A stretch of 7,161 nucleotides of DNA from Desulfobacteraceae bacterium (lineage in GTDB: Bacteria; Desulfobacterota; Desulfobacteria; Desulfobacterales; SG8-13), in NCBI GenBank assembly GCA_029287875.1, contig JARFQH010000173.1:1-7161 (forward strand). The letters run 5' to 3'. The notes beneath the pieces were generated by a model. It was not told the origin of the DNA, made no database searches, and saw only the letters and a list, made by a program, of their open reading frames with translations. This document shows positions 5,588-7,161 of the stretch, piece after piece. The translations under genes and the position numbers were made by a program. The first letter of the stretch is position 1. Every line of letters begins with the position of its first letter.

Positions 5588-5615
5588 TGACACTGCCGTG
5601 TGCCTTGACTATACT
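5587..5615 (+). promoter_or_regulatory. Sigma-70 promoter for the CoA-ester lyase gene
   Basis: A perfect -35 TTGACA (5587-5592), a 17-bp spacer and -10 TATACT (5610-5615, 5 of 6) make this the best promoter in the window. Transcription would start near 5622, giving a 5' UTR of about 94 nt ahead of the ATG at 5716. Confidence 0.75.
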
Positions 5616-5715
5616 TTTGTCGTCCGATTGATCTGCCCGGCAGGCCGCTTTAACCCGGGTAATAAAACAACTGATAACAACGGCATTCTTTAATATCTCG
5701 AACAGGATCCCGCCT

Positions 5716-6630
5716 ATGAAACCCCGTAGATCAATTCTATCGGTACCCGGACACGTCGGAAAAATGCACCAGAAAGCACACCGGAGCCGGGCGGATGTCA
5801 TCATGCTCGACTTGGAAGACAGCGTGCCGCTCGAGGCCAAGGACAACGCCCGCACCGCGGTCGTCAACGCCCTGCGCACAATCGACTGGAAGGAAAGGGT
5901 CGTCACGGCCCGCATCAATGCCCTGGACACCCCCTTTGGCTACCGGGATTTACTGGTCCTGGCCGAGGAGGCCGGGGACCGGCTCGATTCAGTCGTCATT
6001 CCCAAGGTCGATCATTGCGCCGACATCCATTTTGCCGATAAGATGTTGACCGGCATCGAGATGGCCAAGGGCCTGGCAAACCGCATCGGACTCGAGGCTA
6101 TTATCGAATCGGCCCGGGGGTTGGCGGGAGTTGACATAATTGCCGGGTCCAGCGAGCGCCTCGTGACCCTGGTTTTCGGAGTGGCCGACTACTCGGCCTC
6201 GATCGGCGCCCGATTGGCTTCTATTTCCGGCCACGGTGAAAAAGAAGAAGAGCTTTACCCCGGACATCGCTGGAATTTTGCCATGAGCCGCCTTGTCATG
6301 GCCGCCAAGGCAAACGGTCTGATGGCCATCGACGCCCCCTACGGCAATTTCAAAGACCCGGAGGGGCTGCGTCGGTCGGCGATCATGGCCGGTGCGCTCG
6401 GCTTCGACGGCAAATGGGCGATTCACCCCGAACAGCTCGACACCATCAACACCGTTTTCTCACCGTCTCCCGCAGACATCGAACGCGCCCGCCGCGTCAT
6501 AGAGGCTTACGAGGAAGCTCAGGCAGCCGGCCGTGGCGCCGCATCGGTTGACGGTCGCATGGTCGATCGCGCCACGGTGCGGTTGGCGCAGCAACTCTGG
6601 GAACAGGCCCGGCATCTTAAATTAGTGTGA
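5716..6630 (+). CDS. HpcH/HpaI-type CoA-ester lyase (malyl-CoA lyase/CitE-like)
   Basis: 304-residue cytosolic TIM-barrel lyase of the CitE/Mcl family, which cleaves or forms (3S)-malyl-CoA, beta-methylmalyl-CoA or citramalyl-CoA with Mg2+. Motifs are LSVPGHV near the N-terminus, M30-LDLEDSVP-38, R66 in A-R-I-N (CoA/substrate contact), I-P-K-V at 95-98, I-I-E131-S-A-R-G with E131 as a metal ligand, F-G-V-A-D158-Y-S with D158 as the second ligand, and GKWAIHPEQ (232-240). The helical C-terminus with VDGRMVDRATV is typical of the malyl-CoA lyase branch, in which it closes over the neighbouring subunit. Length and motifs fit the malyl/methylmalyl-CoA branch better than citrate lyase beta; no citrate lyase alpha or gamma genes are adjacent, and the substrate remains uncertain. 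ATG 5716 has AGGA 8 nt upstream. The gene stands alone, behind its own strong promoter, and ends 8 bp from a convergent gene. Confidence 0.92.
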   Translation: MKPRRSILSVPGHVGKMHQKAHRSRADVIMLDLEDSVPLEAKDNARTAVVNALRTIDWKERVVTARINALDTPFGYRDLLVLAEEAGDRLDSVVIPKVDHCADIHFADKMLTGIEMAKGLANRIGLEAIIESARGLAGVDIIAGSSERLVTLVFGVADYSASIGARLASISGHGEKEEELYPGHRWNFAMSRLVMAAKANGLMAIDAPYGNFKDPEGLRRSAIMAGALGFDGKWAIHPEQLDTINTVFSPSPADIERARRVIEAYEEAQAAGRGAASVDGRMVDRATVRLAQQLWEQARHLKLV

Positions 6631-6638
6631 CCGACCGC

Positions 6639-7094
6639 TCACCCTCCGATCTGCTCGAGGTGCAGAATCGAGCGGGTTGCGGAAAGCAACCGGAAGGAGT
6701 GACGCGCAAGGGTGAACCCTTTTCTGGCCTCGGCGATGCTGAGGCGGTGGTGAAAGGGGCTCTGCGGGTCAAAGGCCGGGATGATGACATCGATGTCGAA
6801 CGTGTTGCCGGATGCCGGACCGCGGTAGATGACAACCGCTTCACCGATGGGGACTTCCTCGTCGCGCGCGAGCATCAGGGTGGCACCGATCGCACCGCCC
6901 GGCTTCGCCCGCACCACTGCTTCCGATGGCCCCGCCGTATCCTCGAAGCCGATGACGCCGGCGTAGTAGTCACGCACGTCTTCCGCAGGGGTAATGAACC
7001 GGAAGGCGAAAAAATGAAAAACGCCGAACGAAACGACGCCGAACATCGTCAATGCCGCCAGTAGCAGCCCTTCACGCCGGCGCGTGATTTTCAT
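6639..7094 (-). CDS. Unrecognised membrane-anchored protein, about 151 residues
   Basis: I do not recognise a family. The N-terminus is basic (K2, R5-R7) followed by one hydrophobic helix at about 9-32, rich in Leu, Val and Phe. By the positive-inside rule the remaining ~118 residues would be periplasmic. This part has alternating strand-like and loop segments (GEAVVIYRG at 84-92, FDIDVIIPAFD at 99-109) and a basic C-terminal segment ending LHLEQIGG. No cysteines and no catalytic signature are visible. In-frame starts exist at GTG 7103, ATG 7100 and ATG 7094. The last is preferred because AGGGTG lies 6 nt upstream and the predicted N-terminus becomes MKITRRR. It converges on the lyase gene with an 8-bp gap and no room for a terminator. 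The opposite strand is also open (6627-7064), but that translation is Arg/Asp-rich and lacks protein-like hydrophobic patterning. Confidence 0.72.
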   Translation of the reverse strand: MKITRRREGLLLAALTMFGVVSFGVFHFFAFRFITPAEDVRDYYAGVIGFEDTAGPSEAVVRAKPGGAIGATLMLARDEEVPIGEAVVIYRGPASGNTFDIDVIIPAFDPQSPFHHRLSIAEARKGFTLARHSFRLLSATRSILHLEQIGG

Positions 7095-7161
7095 CGGCAT
7101 CACCCTGCAGCGGCTCTATGCAGCCGGCGTCCGCGTTACCGACATAATTGACGCGGGAAGA
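7072..7161 (-). CDS. Possible 3' end of an upstream minus-strand gene (partial)
   Basis: Two minus-strand frames remain open from the right window edge: one stopping at 7072-7074 (overlapping the membrane-protein gene by about 23 bp) and one stopping at 7116-7118. Either could be the tail of an upstream gene co-transcribed with the membrane protein. Only about 14-29 residues are visible and none is recognisable. No promoter for the membrane-protein gene is visible in the window, which weakly supports an upstream cistron. Confidence 0.2.
   Translation of the reverse strand, partial: SSRVNYVGNADAGCIEPLQGDADENHAPA
7101..7106 (-). promoter_or_regulatory. Shine-Dalgarno favouring the ATG at 7094
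   Basis: The minus strand reads AGGGTG, continuing into AT, which resembles the anti-SD-complementary AGGTGAT. It ends 6 nt before ATG 7094. This site overlaps the alternative GTG 7103 and is too close to ATG 7100, so it picks the 7094 start. Confidence 0.6.

Larger units (their letters stand above)
5197..5715. other. Divergent intergenic region between purF and the CoA-ester lyase gene
   Basis: These 519 bp hold no convincing gene. The purF-side half (about 5232-5490) is visibly more AT-rich than the flanking genes and looks like a small inserted element. The lyase-side half carries a strong promoter and an inverted repeat. An additional inverted repeat, TCTGCG (5519-5524) with CGCAGA (5540-5545), lies between the two and has no assigned role. 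Confidence 0.75.

Noticed and set aside
5487..5930. 147-codon minus-strand frame spanning the lyase promoter and 5' end
   Set aside because: Antisense to the start of a well-supported lyase and to its promoter; composition is Ser/Arg-rich without a family motif.
6627..7064. 145-codon plus-strand frame starting at GTG overlapping the lyase stop
   Set aside because: The start overlap is tempting, but the translation lacks hydrophobic patterning. The opposite strand encodes a membrane anchor with a good ribosome-binding site. Kept as a minor alternative only.

Overview
The window is about 7.2 kb of GC-rich bacterial DNA holding seven or eight genes in four transcription groups. A futalosine-pathway menaquinone operon, a PsbP/DcrB-like lipoprotein, an E. 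coli-type PurF and a malyl-CoA-lyase-like protein together suggest an anaerobic or microaerophilic Gram-negative. My best guess is Desulfobacterota (a Desulfobacteraceae/Desulfosarcinaceae-like lineage). This is inferred from gene content and protein flavour, not from a marker gene.

Layout. (1) Positions 1-1961, minus strand: a tightly overlapping operon mqnD > mqnB > ubiA-family prenyltransferase (mqnP-like, cut by the window's left edge). It covers 1,4-dihydroxy-6-naphthoate synthase, futalosine hydrolase and the prenyl transfer step of menaquinone synthesis. (2) Positions 1962-2443: a 482-bp divergent control region. It holds an FNR/CRP-type palindrome positioned for activation of the mqn operon, a 12-bp direct-repeat array, and an extended -10 promoter with a hairpin-containing leader for the rightward genes. 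(3) Positions 2444-3647, plus strand: a small predicted lipoprotein followed after 4 nt by a histidine phosphatase that starts with TTG. (4) Positions 3670-5196, minus strand: purF, convergent with the phosphatase. (5) Positions 5197-5715: a 519-bp divergent region. Its purF-proximal half looks like a ~255-bp MITE-like insertion, with imperfect terminal inverted repeats flanked by TA, that carries a small orphan ORF and a heptamer repeat tract. Its other half carries a near-consensus sigma-70 promoter with an overlapping inverted repeat, driving the next gene. (6) Positions 5716-6630, plus strand: an HpcH/HpaI-type CoA-ester lyase (malyl-CoA lyase/CitE-like). (7) Positions 6639-7094, minus strand: an unrecognised membrane-anchored protein of about 151 residues, convergent with the lyase, possibly preceded by the 3' end of another minus-strand gene.

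The genes do not form one pathway: quinone synthesis, purine synthesis and an acyl-CoA lyase sit side by side with separate promoters. The most notable non-coding signals are the FNR-like box plus 12-mer array at the mqn promoter, the putative MITE immediately upstream of purF, and the operator-like palindrome at the lyase promoter. I found no rRNA, tRNA, CRISPR array or intact transposase. I do not see convincing evidence of a new multi-gene system.
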